This document shows positions 34,373-44,750 of a stretch of DNA of 64,000 bases, piece after piece (within the stretch, counting starts at the first letter, position 1; each line of letters begins with the position of its first letter). This DNA comes from Delphinus delphis (lineage: Eukaryota; Chordata; Mammalia; Artiodactyla; Delphinidae). The stretch spans positions 12,486,680-12,550,679 of the forward strand of contig NC_082703.1 in NCBI RefSeq assembly GCF_949987515.2, read 5' to 3'. The position numbers and the translations under genes are program-made. The notes beneath the pieces were generated by a model, which saw nothing but the letters and a program-made list of their open reading frames with translations, made no database searches and was not told the DNA's origin.

Positions 34373-35281
34373 ACTAAAGTTTATTTTTAAGAGTTTCTGA
34401 ACTCTTTAAAAATAGTTGTGAAAATTAAGTCGTAACAGAACTACCACTAACTGGTTAAGTCCAAACTTTAATAACAATTCTCCTGCTACTCAGTTATGGT
34501 AAATACTTCCGGGGGCACATCCAAAGTGCAAACCCCACAATTCCTCATCCTTTGGGAACTTCCCCTGGCAGCTGTGTTACTATTACATGACCACCCCCTT
34601 CCCTTGCTATTGCTAATTAGACCAGAGGAGACACCTGGCTCCAAGGTGGGTCCCAGGTTCTCTCTCCTGGGAATTGAGAATTGGGACCAGGAAGAGTCTT
34701 GTCAGTAGCCTCTCTTGGTATCTCAAGCTGTGGAAATATTGGGGTGGCCATATTCCCATATTCCTCCTTGAGGGCCAGAGAAGCAGAAAAACCGTGTCTG
34801 AATTGAGAAACAGAAAGAAGACTAAAGCACATGCTCAGAGAGAAGCAGACACAAGAGCTGGAGGGGAAAAGTCCTGTTGGTTTCTGGTCCTAGCCTGGCT
34901 GCATTCCTATCCCTTGGTTCCTTGAGACAACCTATGATTTTCTTTATTCCTCCTGTTGGTTTATGCTAGCCCAGATTCGTCTTTACTACCTGTTGCCAAA
35001 GAACTTCAGCTGATAAACCAGTAGGAAGATGTATCTTTTCTTGATAAAAACTAGTTAAAAACTGCTCATTGATTCTTTATTATTACGCTTCTTCATCCAA
35101 AACAGAAATTTTGGTTTTGAAAAATTGCCTAGCCCTGTTAGAAAATGGACATTCTCGAACTGCTAATATTATATTTGTCTGATAGCAAGAATAAAACTAC
35201 TTCCTTAGCATCAGTCTTTCTATGGCAAACCCGAACATTCTCATACAAAAAGACAATGAGTCACCAATGGTCTCACACTGG
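34373..35281. other. No gene recognised
   Basis: No named repeat or exon. Frames are under 85 codons. Confidence 0.4.
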
Positions 35282-35515
35282 GGCAGTGAGCTTGGCACAT
35301 AAAGGTAGGGTTCAAGTCCCAGTACTGCCATTTCCTATCTGTGCACCCTTGGATAAATGTGTACACTCTCTGGCCCTCAATTACTCCATCTGTTAAACAG
35401 AAACAATTCCTTCTATACAAAGCTGTTGTGATGTTTACATGAACTGCCCTATTTCAAAGCACTTTATAAATTGTAAAGCTCTTTACCGATGTGAATTGTG
35501 AATACTGAATATTAT
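35282..35515 (+). repeat. MIR relic
   Basis: GGTTCAAGTCCCAGTACTGCC, CCTATCTGTGCACCCTTGG, CTCCATCTGTTAAACAG and the GTTGTGATG..TACATGAACTG end give a nearly complete MIR. Confidence 0.85.
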
Positions 35516-36719
35516 GTCTGTGTTGAAATATAGAAGAAAACACACACAACAGAAGGAAGACAGAGGTAATACCGTCAGAGGAGGGGCTTCCAAGTGAACA
35601 GCCAAAAACTCATTGGAAAATTCTCTTTTCCTCCCAGTTAATCTAAAATAAGAGTGACTGAAATAACAGAAATGAACTCCTTCTTCACATTTACGCCAAG
35701 GCAGAGAAGTCATGTCATTCTGTCCCACAAGGCAATCATGTGGACATGGGCATGAACAGAAACTCGAGCACACAGGCTCAAAAACACGTTCCTGCGGTTA
35801 GCTCCATGAGATGTGGCATGTCATCCAGATACACAAACACCTCTATGAATATACATAACACCCTATATAGGGTACACACATATTTACACAGAGAGTGGGG
35901 CTTCCAGAGTAACAGCCTAACTGGAACATCCAGTGGGAATTCAGACATGTTCAGGCATGAAAGAAGGGCCAGATGTGAGGCCACCCGGGATCTATTTACA
36001 CGAGGGCCTGAGGTGATGCATGCAAGCGACAATGATGGGACATGCTGGGACAGAGAGCAGACCTCCCAAGAATCAGATCACCTGCCTTTGGGAAACAGAG
36101 AAATTTAAGGTGCTTTGCCATTTGGTAATGAAATGAAGGGCAGAAGATTTAAAAAAGGACATGTACCCAAACCTACAACAAACCCAAAATATAAACTCAT
36201 GTCTAATGTGTCCAGTGGTCATAGTCAAAGAGATATGTTAAACCCTCCTTGCCCCAGACAAGCCTGTTGGTCCTGGCACTTTAGGGTACGAGGGAGAGCC
36301 AGTTCCCTGCAGCACGAATATGCTGCGTTGGTGTCACCCAGACGTCCTCAGGATCCCTCTCTTGTGACCAAGAACTAAGAAGATGGCTACATCCCTAGAG
36401 ACTAGGTGGGTCAAGGAAGAGTGTAAGAAAATGCTGGTGGATGTCGTTGCCGTCCCTCCACTTCAATATGGTGCCTGATTATTAAAAGCAATGAAAACAA
36501 GAGATGCTTGGAAGCAGCACACGTGCACTGTGATGTGGCTCCACTGACCTCTCTAGTTCACACGCATCTCTCTCCTTGCACTGTATATCCGGCCTGTGCC
36601 CTCGGCAACTTCCTCCCCATCCAAGGGTGAGGCTGCTTGCACCCTCTACAAAACCCCTGTGACTCAACTCAAACGCAGAGATTTGCATTCACTGGGCCAC
36701 ATGTCCTGATGTACCATGA
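35516..36719. other. No gene recognised
   Basis: The 122-codon frame at 35740-36108 has no recognisable domain. It is overlapped by an 84-codon minus frame. Confidence 0.45.
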
Positions 36720-37610
36720 CCCCCTCACAGAGTGAAGCAGTCTTAACAGGACAGGTTATCCTTTACTGCCTGAGTCCCGTCACCTCTCTGCTCAAAACAC
36801 TCTGATGGCACCTGTAGAAAACAAAAACGCTAATTTGAAAAGATATATGCACATCAGTGTTCATTGCTGCATTATTTACAATAGCCAAGACATGGAAGCC
36901 ATGTAAATGTCCATCGACAGAGGAATGGATAAAGAAGATGTGGTGCATATATACAATGGAATACGACTCAGCCATAGAAAAGAATGGCTGAGAAAGACAA
37001 ATAGTGTATGATCTCACTTATATGTGGAATCTAAAACACAAAACAAACAAATAAACAAAACAAACAAATGAAAAAAACAAAATGAAAACAGACTCACAGA
37101 CACAGAGAGCCAGAGTGCGTGTGGGACTGGGTGAGATAAGTGAAGGGGATTAAGAATTACAAACCTCCGGTTATAAAATAAATAAGCCACAGGGATGTAA
37201 AAGTATGCAGCATAAGGGATATGGTCAATAGTATTGTAATAACTTTATACGACGGATGGTTACTAGACTTACCGTGGTGATCACTTCCTAATGTATGCAA
37301 ATGTCAGATCGCTACGTAGTACACCTGAAACTAACGTAATATTGTATGTCGACAATATTTCAATTAAAAAAAAAGAGTTACAGGGATGGGTGGTAGTGAC
37401 GGGTGCACAACAACACAAACGTATTTAATATCCCTGAACTGCACACTTAAAAATTATTAAGAAGGTAAATTTTATGTTATTGTATTTTACCACAATAAAA
37501 GAGAGAAAGAATTTTTCCTGAAAAAACTCACAAACCACTCTAATGGCTTTCTAGCTCACTCAGAGGAGAGTCATTGCTGCCTTTCTGTCTTCACCTCCTA
37601 CTTTTTTGGT
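36720..37610 (+). repeat. L2 relic broken by two L1 3' ends
   Basis: CCTCTCTGCTCAAAACACTC before 36830 and AACCACTCTAATGGCTTTCTAG after 37530 look like parts of one L2. Between them lie an L1 3' end at about 36832-37375 (ending CAATATTTCAATTAAAAAAA) and an older L1 3' end at about 37376-37505 (GAACTGCACACTTAAAAATT, TTTTACCACAATAAAAG). Confidence 0.6.
36832..37375 (+). mobile_element. L1 3'-end fragment
   Basis: Starts in the ORF2 terminal region (CATCAGTGTTCATTGCTGCA; GAATGGATAAAGAAGATGTG) and runs through a 3' UTR to an A-rich end. It has an internal (CAAA)n expansion near 37036-37085. Frame broken. Confidence 0.85.
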
Positions 37611-37969
37611 CTCTAGGAGGGAATCCAGTTTTTGAGGGGCCTGAAGCTTATACGATTTGGAGGACTTTTTAAGAGCTGTAATACAAAGTTATGCATGAAC
37701 ATGAATATTTCTTTACAATGAGAAAACAAATCACAATCGATTAAAAATCTTCCCAAGTCAATTTCCCCTTCCGGATCCCCAAAATGTCAAATGTCAAATG
37801 GCCGACACCATCCAGCTTGGGAGGAAGTGTAATGGAAGGGAAACAGGGGAGAAGGAGACGGGAGTCCCAATCCGTCTCAGCTGAATTATCTCAATTGCGT
37901 AAGTTACAAAGTGTGTGACAAGTGAACCCACTGCCAGGCTACTCTCAGGGCTTGGAGGGGACACCTGAG

Positions 37970-38410
37970 CCAGTGGGGGCCCTGATGCTCCATGGTGGCC
38001 CCAGCCCTGCCCATCCCCTATCCTGTCTTGCTCCGGCCATATGGGTCCCCTTTGTTCAAACACAAGTCAGCCCCCTTCTCAAGCCTTTGCCTCTGCCGGT
38101 CTCTCAGCCTGGAACTCTCTTCCCTCAGATACCTGTGTGGTTTCCTTCTGCATTTCCTTCAGGTCTCTGCTCAAATATCACTGTGTCAGAGAGGCTTTCG
38201 CAAACATCCTGTACGAAAGATAACCTCTGCCATTTCTATCCCTCTCACCTGCTCTATTCCTCTCCCTGATATGATATCTACTTGCTTGCTATCTCCCCCA
38301 CTAGATGTGACAGAAGAGACCCTGTTGCATTCACTGCTCTATCCCCAGTACGTATCACAGTGCCTGGCACATGGTAAAATGTCAGGAAATACTTGTTGAA
38401 CCAGTAAATA
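37970..38410 (+). repeat. L2 LINE 3' end
   Basis: Long and clear: AGCCTGGAACTCTCTTCCCTCAG, CTTCAGGTCTCTGCTCAAATA, GAGAGGCTTTCGC, CCCCACTAGATGTGA, ATCACAGTGCCTGGCACATGG and TTGTTGAACC. The 115- and 135-codon frames here are within this relic. Confidence 0.88.
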
Positions 38411-38503
38411 TTTTAATAATTGCGGGTATTACATTGCAGATACTTGTTGACAGGCTCTACTAGGTGGTATGATTCTTGAGAACAGGGGACTTATTTATTC
38501 TTT

Positions 38504-38869
38504 TTTTAAAAAAGTGATTAATTTTTAAACATTTTTATTGGAGTATAGTTGATTTACAATGTTGTGTTAGTTTCTGCTGTACAGCAAAGTGAATCAGTTA
38601 GACACATACACAGAGCCACTCTTTTTTAGAGTCTATTCCCATATAGGTCATTACAGAGTACTGAGATGGTTTGATTTTTTTAAATATTTATTTATTTATT
38701 TATTTGGTTGTGCTGGGCCTTAGTTGCAGCTCTCAGGCTCCTTCGCTGCAGCAGGCGAACTCTTAGTTGCGGCATGCACGTGGGATCTAGTTCCCTGACC
38801 AGGGATTGAACCCTAGCCCCCTGCACTGGGAGCACAGAGTCTTAACCACTGGACCACCAGGGAAGTTCT
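38504..38869 (-). mobile_element. Composite SINE-L1 retroposon with one TSD
   Basis: On the minus strand the order is CHR-type SINE (38869 down to about 38670), its A/T-rich tail, then an L1 3'-UTR end (about 38669 down to 38504) and an A-rich tail. A single TSD GGGACTTATTYATTCTTT (17 of 18 identical) lies at 38486-38503 and 38870-38887 and bounds the whole unit. The L1 part shows the CATTGTAAATCAACTATACT type terminus. No separate TSD around either half was found. The simplest reading is one insertion made by template switching from L1 RNA to SINE RNA. Confidence 0.8.
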
Positions 38870-38929
38870 GGGACTTATTCATTCTTTCACTTATTTTTTT
38901 TTCCACAGAAGTTTCTGAGCACTCCACAC

Positions 38930-39350
38930 GTACTAGTCTGCTATAGGACTGCTACAACAAAATACCATGGACAACAGAAATTGTGGCTTAAACAACAGAA
39001 GTTTAATTTCTCACAGTTCTGGAGGCTAGAAGTTCAGGATAAATCAGCCATCAGGGTTGGTTTCTAGTGAGAGTTCTTTCTGACTTGCACATGGCTACTT
39101 TCTCCCTGTGCCCTCATGTGGCCTCTCCTTTGTGTACACACATGGGAGAGATCTCTGTTTCCTGGGGTGTCTCTTACTCTTCTTACAAGGATACCAGTCC
39201 CATTGGATCAGGGCCCCACCCTTATGACTTCATTTATGACTTCACCCTTAATTACCTTCCTAAAGGCCTTAGCTCCAAATACAGTCACATGGAAGATTAG
39301 GGCTTCAACATAAGACTTTTTGGAGGGACGCAATTCAGCCCATAACACCA
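38930..39350 (-). mobile_element. MaLR LTR (MLT1/MST-type)
   Basis: GACTGCTACAACAAAATACC, TTTCTCACAGTTCTGGAGGC, AGGCCTTAGCTCCAAATACA and CAATTCAGCCCATAACA give a reversed MLT1-type LTR. The frames inside are not genes. Confidence 0.87.
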
Positions 39351-39496
39351 TGTTAGGCAGTAGAGATACAGCAACCACCAAAACAGTTCTGACTCCAACC
39401 TGCAGGGAGTCCATAGCATTTACTACAAATAGTAAAATTTGACAAAAATGTTCCTAGTTGGGGTGTTGCTGAAGGTAGTGTCAGAAAGCACTGTAG

Positions 39497-39825
39497 GGGG
39501 ACTTTCCTGGTGGCACAGTGGTTTAGAATCCACCTGGCAATGCAGGGGACACGGGTTCGAGCCCTGGTCCAGGAAGATCCCACGTGCCGCGGAGCAACTA
39601 AGCGCGTGCGCCACAACTACTGAAGCCTGTGCACCCTAGAGCCCGCATGCCGCAACTACTGAGCCTGCATGCTGCAACTACTGAAACCTACGCTCCTAGA
39701 GCTTGTGCTCCACAACAAGAGAAGCCACCGCAATGAGAAGCCAGCACACTGCAACGAAGAGTAACCCATGCTTGCCGCAACTAGAGAAAGCCCACATGCA
39801 GCAACGAAGACCCAACACAGCCCAA
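39497..39825 (+). mobile_element. CHR-type SINE, long form
   Basis: The head GGGACTTTCCTGGTGGCAC, repeated CAACTACTGA units and a CAACACAGCCC end are visible. The usual A tail is replaced by a GGAA-type microsatellite. No clear TSD. Confidence 0.92.
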
Positions 39826-39877
39826 GAAAGGAAGGAAGGAAGGGAGGAAGGAAGGGAGGGAAGAAGGGAGGGAGGAT
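39826..39877. repeat. (GGAA/GGGA)n microsatellite
   Basis: About 50 bp of AAGG and GGGA units growing from the SINE tail. GGAA arrays can bind ETS factors, but nothing here shows such use. Confidence 0.93.
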
Positions 39878-39894
39878 TGCAGGAAGGAGATGAT

Positions 39895-40130
39895 ACCAAC
39901 AACAGCACTAATAACAATAGCTGATGTTTATTCTGTACTTCCTATGGGCCAATCAATGTTATAAACAAGAAACAACAGAGCGAGGTAGACACCACTATCC
40001 TTTGTCTACAGCAAAGGTGCAGAGAGGATACACACCTTGCCAAGTTCATACAACTAGTACTTGGCTGAGATGGGATTCAAACCCAGTCAGCTGGACCCCA
40101 GAGCCATGTCTTTAACAATTGTGTTATAGA
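39895..40130 (-). repeat. MIR relic
   Basis: TTTATTCTGTACTTCCTATG, AACTAGTACTTGGCTGAGA, GATTCAAACCCAGTCAGCTG and GTCTTTAACAATTGTGTTAT follow the reversed MIR order. Confidence 0.65.
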
Positions 40131-40289
40131 AGCTCTGAGAACCATCCTGCCTCCTTCGCCATATAGATGAAAACCACATGGTTCTTTTTCCATCTCCAGC
40201 GTCGGACGTGTATCTCTGTTGGCTGAGTTGTGGCAATATCCCTACATGGTGCATAATCTACAAGCTCAGATACGGCCCCTCTTGCACCA

Positions 40290-40435
40290 TTTGGTTACTT
40301 TTTATTCATAATAATAACTGGTATTAGTTCAGTACTAACCAGTTTACAAAGCATTTTCATATGCCTTAGCTGAGTTAATCTTCATAATAATACTAGTCGG
40401 TAGGTATTGTGACCCCATTTTATAGGAGAAGAAAT
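40290..40435 (-). repeat. MIR-type or L2-type relic
   Basis: TTTACAAAGCATTTTCATATG, GAGTTAATCTTCATAATAAT and CCCCATTTTATAGGAGAAGAAATTGAG are characteristic of an old mammal-wide repeat. Confidence 0.55.
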
Positions 40436-40499
40436 TGAGAGTAAGAACGAGAGGATAAAGATGCCAGAAAAAAAAAAGGTTTTTCCTTGAATGAGTGAG

Positions 40500-40618
40500 G
40501 GCTTTGGAACAACCTCACTGGAATCCCTGGCCTTAGGCTTGGATTTCACTAGCTGTGAGGTCTTAAGCAAGTTGCTCTGTCAAGGGAGTGCTTTCCTAAG
40601 CCCAGGCTTCTTACCTTA
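40500..40618 (+). repeat. MIR relic
   Basis: CACTAGCTGTGAGGTCTTAAGCAAGTT is the MIR core; flanks are diverged. Confidence 0.6.
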
Positions 40619-40620
40619 AA

Positions 40621-40850
40621 GCAGGGTATCTCAGCCTTGGCACCGCTAACATCTGAGGGCTGTCCTGTGTGTTGTAGGATAACAGCAACATCCCTAGTCT
40701 CTACCTAGTAGAGACTATCTACCTAGTCTCTATCTCTACTAGATGCTAGAGTACCCTCCTCACGCCAGTTGTGACAACCCAGAATGCCTCTAAACATTGC
40801 CAAATGTCCCCTGAGGATAAAATTGCTCCTGGTTGAGAACCACCTTAGTG
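40621..40850 (-). mobile_element. hAT-type MITE (MER20-like) with local duplication
   Basis: CTCAGCCTTGGCACCGCTAAC, GGGCTGTCCTGTGTGTTGTAGGAT, CATTGCCAAATGTCCCCTGAGG and TTGCTCCTGGTTGAGAACCACC follow the reversed MER20 order. A segment at 40694-40745 is longer than expected because a CTAGTCTCTA-type phrase is repeated. Confidence 0.85.
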
Positions 40851-42579
40851 ACAGGCCAGGGAGAGCCAAGAGTCATAGAAGCTCATCCCCTGAAACACGG
40901 CCATACGTAGAGAGGGGGCCCCCAGGTCCCCGCAGCCCATCAAAGGCCGCCTTGATCTCCGAGGCAGGAATCCATCCTTTGTGCTCAGTATATGTCTTAT
41001 TAATGTGTAACTTTATAGATAATTTATACCCGGTCTGCCACAGTCCCCTGCACCCCTTGCCAACAGCGAGGGGTCTGTCGTGGCAGCTGGGAGGGAGGTG
41101 AGGGACGTGACCAGGCGTGGAGTTCACAGAGCCAGCGATGGGCTGAAGGCCTGATCAACTGGGGGCTCCAGGGATAGTTGAATAGTTGAAGACCTGGGTT
41201 CTAGTCCTGGATTTGCCTCCAGTGTGGCCATCATGAAGTCCTAGTTCGGTCTTCTCTAACCTCGGGCCAGTGACACCTGTCTTACTTGCTCAGTTAAGAT
41301 GAAGCATGTGGAGGCTCTTTTAAGCTAAGTGTGCTGTGTGTCAGCTCTCAGTATAAAGAACACCTGCTCTGGTCCCACAGGCCTCTGACTGTCGCCAGAA
41401 ATTGCGCCATAGAGACATTCCTTTGTGTGAAGGCAAGTCCAGAACTAACCTGAAATCCGTGCCAGCTTCCTGGAATTCTCTCCCAGCCTCCCAGAACTCA
41501 TGACCATTCAGCTCTGCCTTTACCGACTGCTGGTCTACCTGCCAAAGTTTCCCAGGGAGAAAATCCACACGAGCTGCATGCAGATCCTTCTAAAAGAAGG
41601 TCAGGAAAATTTGGAACCAGGACTGGTTCCTGCCACCATAACCGGCCCAGGTGATCAGGAGACGGGGGACAGCCCTTACTGGCTTTACTTAGGACAACTG
41701 GGGAAACTAAAGAAGCAGCACTGTCTGTTTGTGAATGAGCATACGCGGCATGAACTTAAGAAATGGTTCTAAACACACTTCTACTCTCTCTCTATTTCAC
41801 ATGGATGTTAAATTACCCCTTTAAATCTTAGTGTTCTTTTCAGAATAGTCAGTATGAATCTGCCCTTCCTTCCTTTCTTTGGAGATTCGTTCTTCTTTTC
41901 TTAGAAAACTCCACCAACACCACTTAAATATACCATTTGAAAACGGCTGGGATGCCACATTCAGTGAGTGGACTTACACTTACTTTTTTAAAGTTAATTT
42001 TTTAATTTAATTGTTGCTTCACCCCTGTCCTTCACTGGGCCTGGTATCACCAGAGTGCAAATGCTTCATGGTTCAATATCTCTAGAGACGAAATCTCCCA
42101 ACTCTTGCATTTTTAAACAAATTTTCTTTGGGACGATTTACTGCCAACTGGAGAAGAAAATTTAAATTCTTGAAATCAATGCTGAAAGTAGTAGAACAAG
42201 CAAGAGGAGAGAATCTGTGCTGTGGGGTAGGACTCCTCCTGGGGACTTTTGAAATTGTTGGTAAAAAACTACGGAAAAAAATCAACAAAGCAAAATGAAA
42301 CTAACAAGTGGAATAGGCTGAAATGAATGAGAAATTTTCTAAGTGAAAAATATGACAAAGCTATTTAAAAGCACAAATTGATTTTAAGATTAGTCTTTAA
42401 TTTCTTGAATTTTGACCTATTTGTTTAACCAAAACATCTGCTTCTATGAACTCCTGCTTGTTATTCAGGTAATACACAGTTCATTGTTCATCACATTTAA
42501 TGCTTCACTCCCTGGATAGCCATTGATTCTCTTCAGAGTCCCTGGCAAAGTGTGAAAGAGTCCATCTTTGGCCTCCCTG
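40851..42579. other. No gene; possible MIR at 41180-41340
   Basis: GACCTGGGTTCTAGTCCTGGA near 41190 looks like a MIR head. The 90-codon frame at 41500-41772 has no family signature that I recognise. Otherwise unassigned. Confidence 0.4.
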
Positions 42580-42720
42580 ACCTCTGCTCCCTCATTCATT
42601 CATTCAACAAACATTTGTTGAGAGTCTGCTGTGCTTCAGACACTATACAAGGGAACGTGGACCCAGACCAAGAAGAGCTCATAATAAATAGGGAACACCA
42701 AACAGTACACAGGAAAGAGC
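42580..42720. repeat. Old mammal-wide repeat relic
   Basis: ATTCATTCATTCAACAAACATTTGTTGAG followed by CAGACACTATACAAGG is a frequent ancient LINE-tail pattern. Family not fixed. Confidence 0.5.
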
Positions 42721-42997
42721 TACAGTTGAGAATTATGTATGAAATATTGAGTGACCACAGCTGAGGAACCATAAAACTTCCACTGAGAGCATGGGATGGT
42801 TTTGGCCATCGAGGTCACAAATGAACTATTTTAACATCTCCTCCACCCATATTATCTGACTCATTCATCTTCTCCATTACTTGCAAACAAAAATAAAGCT
42901 TACTTTCTTCCCATTGTAATAAAAGCATGGGGTGGAATTCTCTAATGAGTTGCATCTGTTCTTGTACTCCAGGTCTTCCCAGGAGGAGCCTGTAATT

Positions 42998-43140
42998 GAG
43001 TGGAAGGTCACAGACTTTGGAATCAGAAATTAGAATTTCCCACCACTTAATTGCTATGGACCTTGGGCAAGTATAAGTTACTTGACCTCTCTGGACCTTA
43101 GATCCTTGTCTGTAAAAAGAGATGACAAGAAAAACTAGGT
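42998..43140 (+). repeat. MIR relic
   Basis: AGACTTTGGAATCAGAAATTAG, ACCTTGGGCAAGTATAAGTTACTTGACC and TCCTTGTCTGTAAAAAGAG give the MIR core in order. Confidence 0.85.
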
Positions 43141-43192
43141 GGCAGCCTGCTGTCTGTCAGGATAGCAATAATGTATATAAAATTACAGACAG

Positions 43193-43387
43193 GGGCTTGC
43201 TTCTCTGGTGGTGCAGTGGTTGAGAGTCCGCCTGCCAATGCAGGGGACATGGGTTCATGCCCCGGTCTGGGAAGATCCCACATGCCGCGGAGCGGCTGGG
43301 CCCATGAGCCATGGCTGCTGAGCCTGCGCGTCCGGAGCCTGTGCTCCGCAACGGGAGAGGCCACAACAGTGAGAGGCCTGCGTACCA

Positions 43388-43418
<31 letters not shown>
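43193..43418 (+). mobile_element. CHR-type SINE, young short form
   Basis: The head is slightly altered (GGGCTTGCTTCTCTGGTGG), the core and AACGGGAGAGGCC end are near consensus, and the tail is a long A run. Flanks AATTACAGACAG (43181-43192) and AATTCCAGACAG (43421-43432) form the TSD. Confidence 0.95.
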
Positions 43419-43424
<6 letters not shown>

Positions 43425-43499
43425 CCAGACAGTTACACTGATTGCTTCCAGTGATTCAAGCCCACTGGTATTCATGGCATTTACGTCCTTGGGTAGAGT

Positions 43500-44100
43500 C
43501 TCCTCCTAAACTGACTTTGGGCTCGTCCTTATGAATCGCTTGGCTCATGGGACCTGTGACACAGCAGAGGCTGGATAAGCACGCACACACTGGGGCTTAC
43601 ATTCTCAGAATCCAGATGCCCAGTAAAAAGAGAGGTCCCAGCTTCCCATCTACCTCCACCAAGTGAGACCTTCCAGCTCCAGGCAACCCACCTGCCGAAT
43701 GCAGCTTCTTGATCAAGCCCAGGCAAGACCAGCAAAAGAACCACCCAGCCAAGCCACAAAATCATGAGAAGTAACAAATGTGTTTTTTTGTTTTGTTTGT
43801 TTTTCTTTTCCTTTTTTTTTTTTTGTGGGTTCTTTTTGTGTGTTTTGTTTTTTATTTTTTAATATTTATTTATTTGGCTGCTCTGGGTCTTAGTTGCGGC
43901 ACGTGGGATCTTTAGCTGTGGTATGAGTTGTGGCATGCATGTGGGATCTAGTTCTCTGACCAGGGATCAAACCTGGGGCCCCTGCATTGGAGCATGGAGT
44001 CTTAACCACTGGACCGCCAGGGAAGTCCCTAAATGGTTTTGTTTTAAGCCACTAAGTTTTGGGATGGCTCGTTAAGCAGGAATACACAATGGATAAGTTA
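43500..44100 (+). mobile_element. LTR relic (MaLR-like) with nested SINE
   Basis: GACCAGCAAAAGAACCACCCAGCCAAG, GAGAAGTAACAAATG and, beyond the SINE, TTGTTTTAAGCCACTAAGTTTTGG form a common old LTR end. The SINE at 43849-44029 splits it. Confidence 0.6.
43849..44029 (-). mobile_element. CHR-type SINE, older short form
   Basis: Minus-strand copy with GACCAGGGATCAAACCTG and GACCGCCAGGGAAGTCCC at its head end. Left flank is rich in TG/TTTT runs, so the TSD (GTTTTGTTTT-like) is only tentative. Confidence 0.9.
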
Positions 44101-44750
44101 ATTCCTACGACTACGACCTGTTTTTACTCAGAAGACTTCTGATACCAAATATGTGAGGGTTTTCCCCACACCAACAAATTTCCCAACTCCCTGGACCCCA
44201 ACTGCGTGTTTTATAATTTGATTCTGACACTAACTACCTGGGTTTAGCACACGCCTGATGGGTTAAAGGCTCAGTCCCAAAGAATGCCCCCACTTCAGAG
44301 ACCAACTGCAAGTCCAGGCCTCCCAAACTTCTGACCAACCATCTGTAAAGTTGGGGGGTGGGGTCCCACACCCCCTCCTCAGGCTCAATAATTTGCTAGA
44401 ATGGCTCACAGAACTCAGGATACAACTCAGGAATGGCCAAATGGGAGATGCTCTGGTAGCACACCCTCTTAGCATCTTGATGTGCTCACCAAGCTGGAAG
44501 TTCTCCAAACCCTGTAGTCTAGGGGTTTTATGGAGGTTTCATTATATAGGCATGATTGATTAAATCATTTGCCCTTGGTGATTAACTCAGTCTCCCCAGA
44601 GGTCCAACCTTCTAATCACAAGATTTGTTCCTCTGCCATTCGGCTATCTAGGAACGAACAAGAGTTACCTCATTAGCATAAACTCAGATTTGGTTGAAAG
44701 AGTCTTGTTATGAATAACAAAAAACACTCCTCTCACACCTACCACTCAGA
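44101..44750. mobile_element. Probable ancient LTR, family not assigned
   Basis: AATTTGCTAGAATGGCTCACAGAACTCAGG, GATGTGCTCACCAAGCTGGAAG and CATTATATAGGCATGATTGATTAAATCATTTG are phrases of an old mammal-wide LTR. Limits and orientation not fixed. Confidence 0.6.

Noticed and set aside
41500..41772. 90-codon frame with a plausible-looking composition
   Set aside because: I considered a small gene, but it has no family signature and no promoter or splice evidence.
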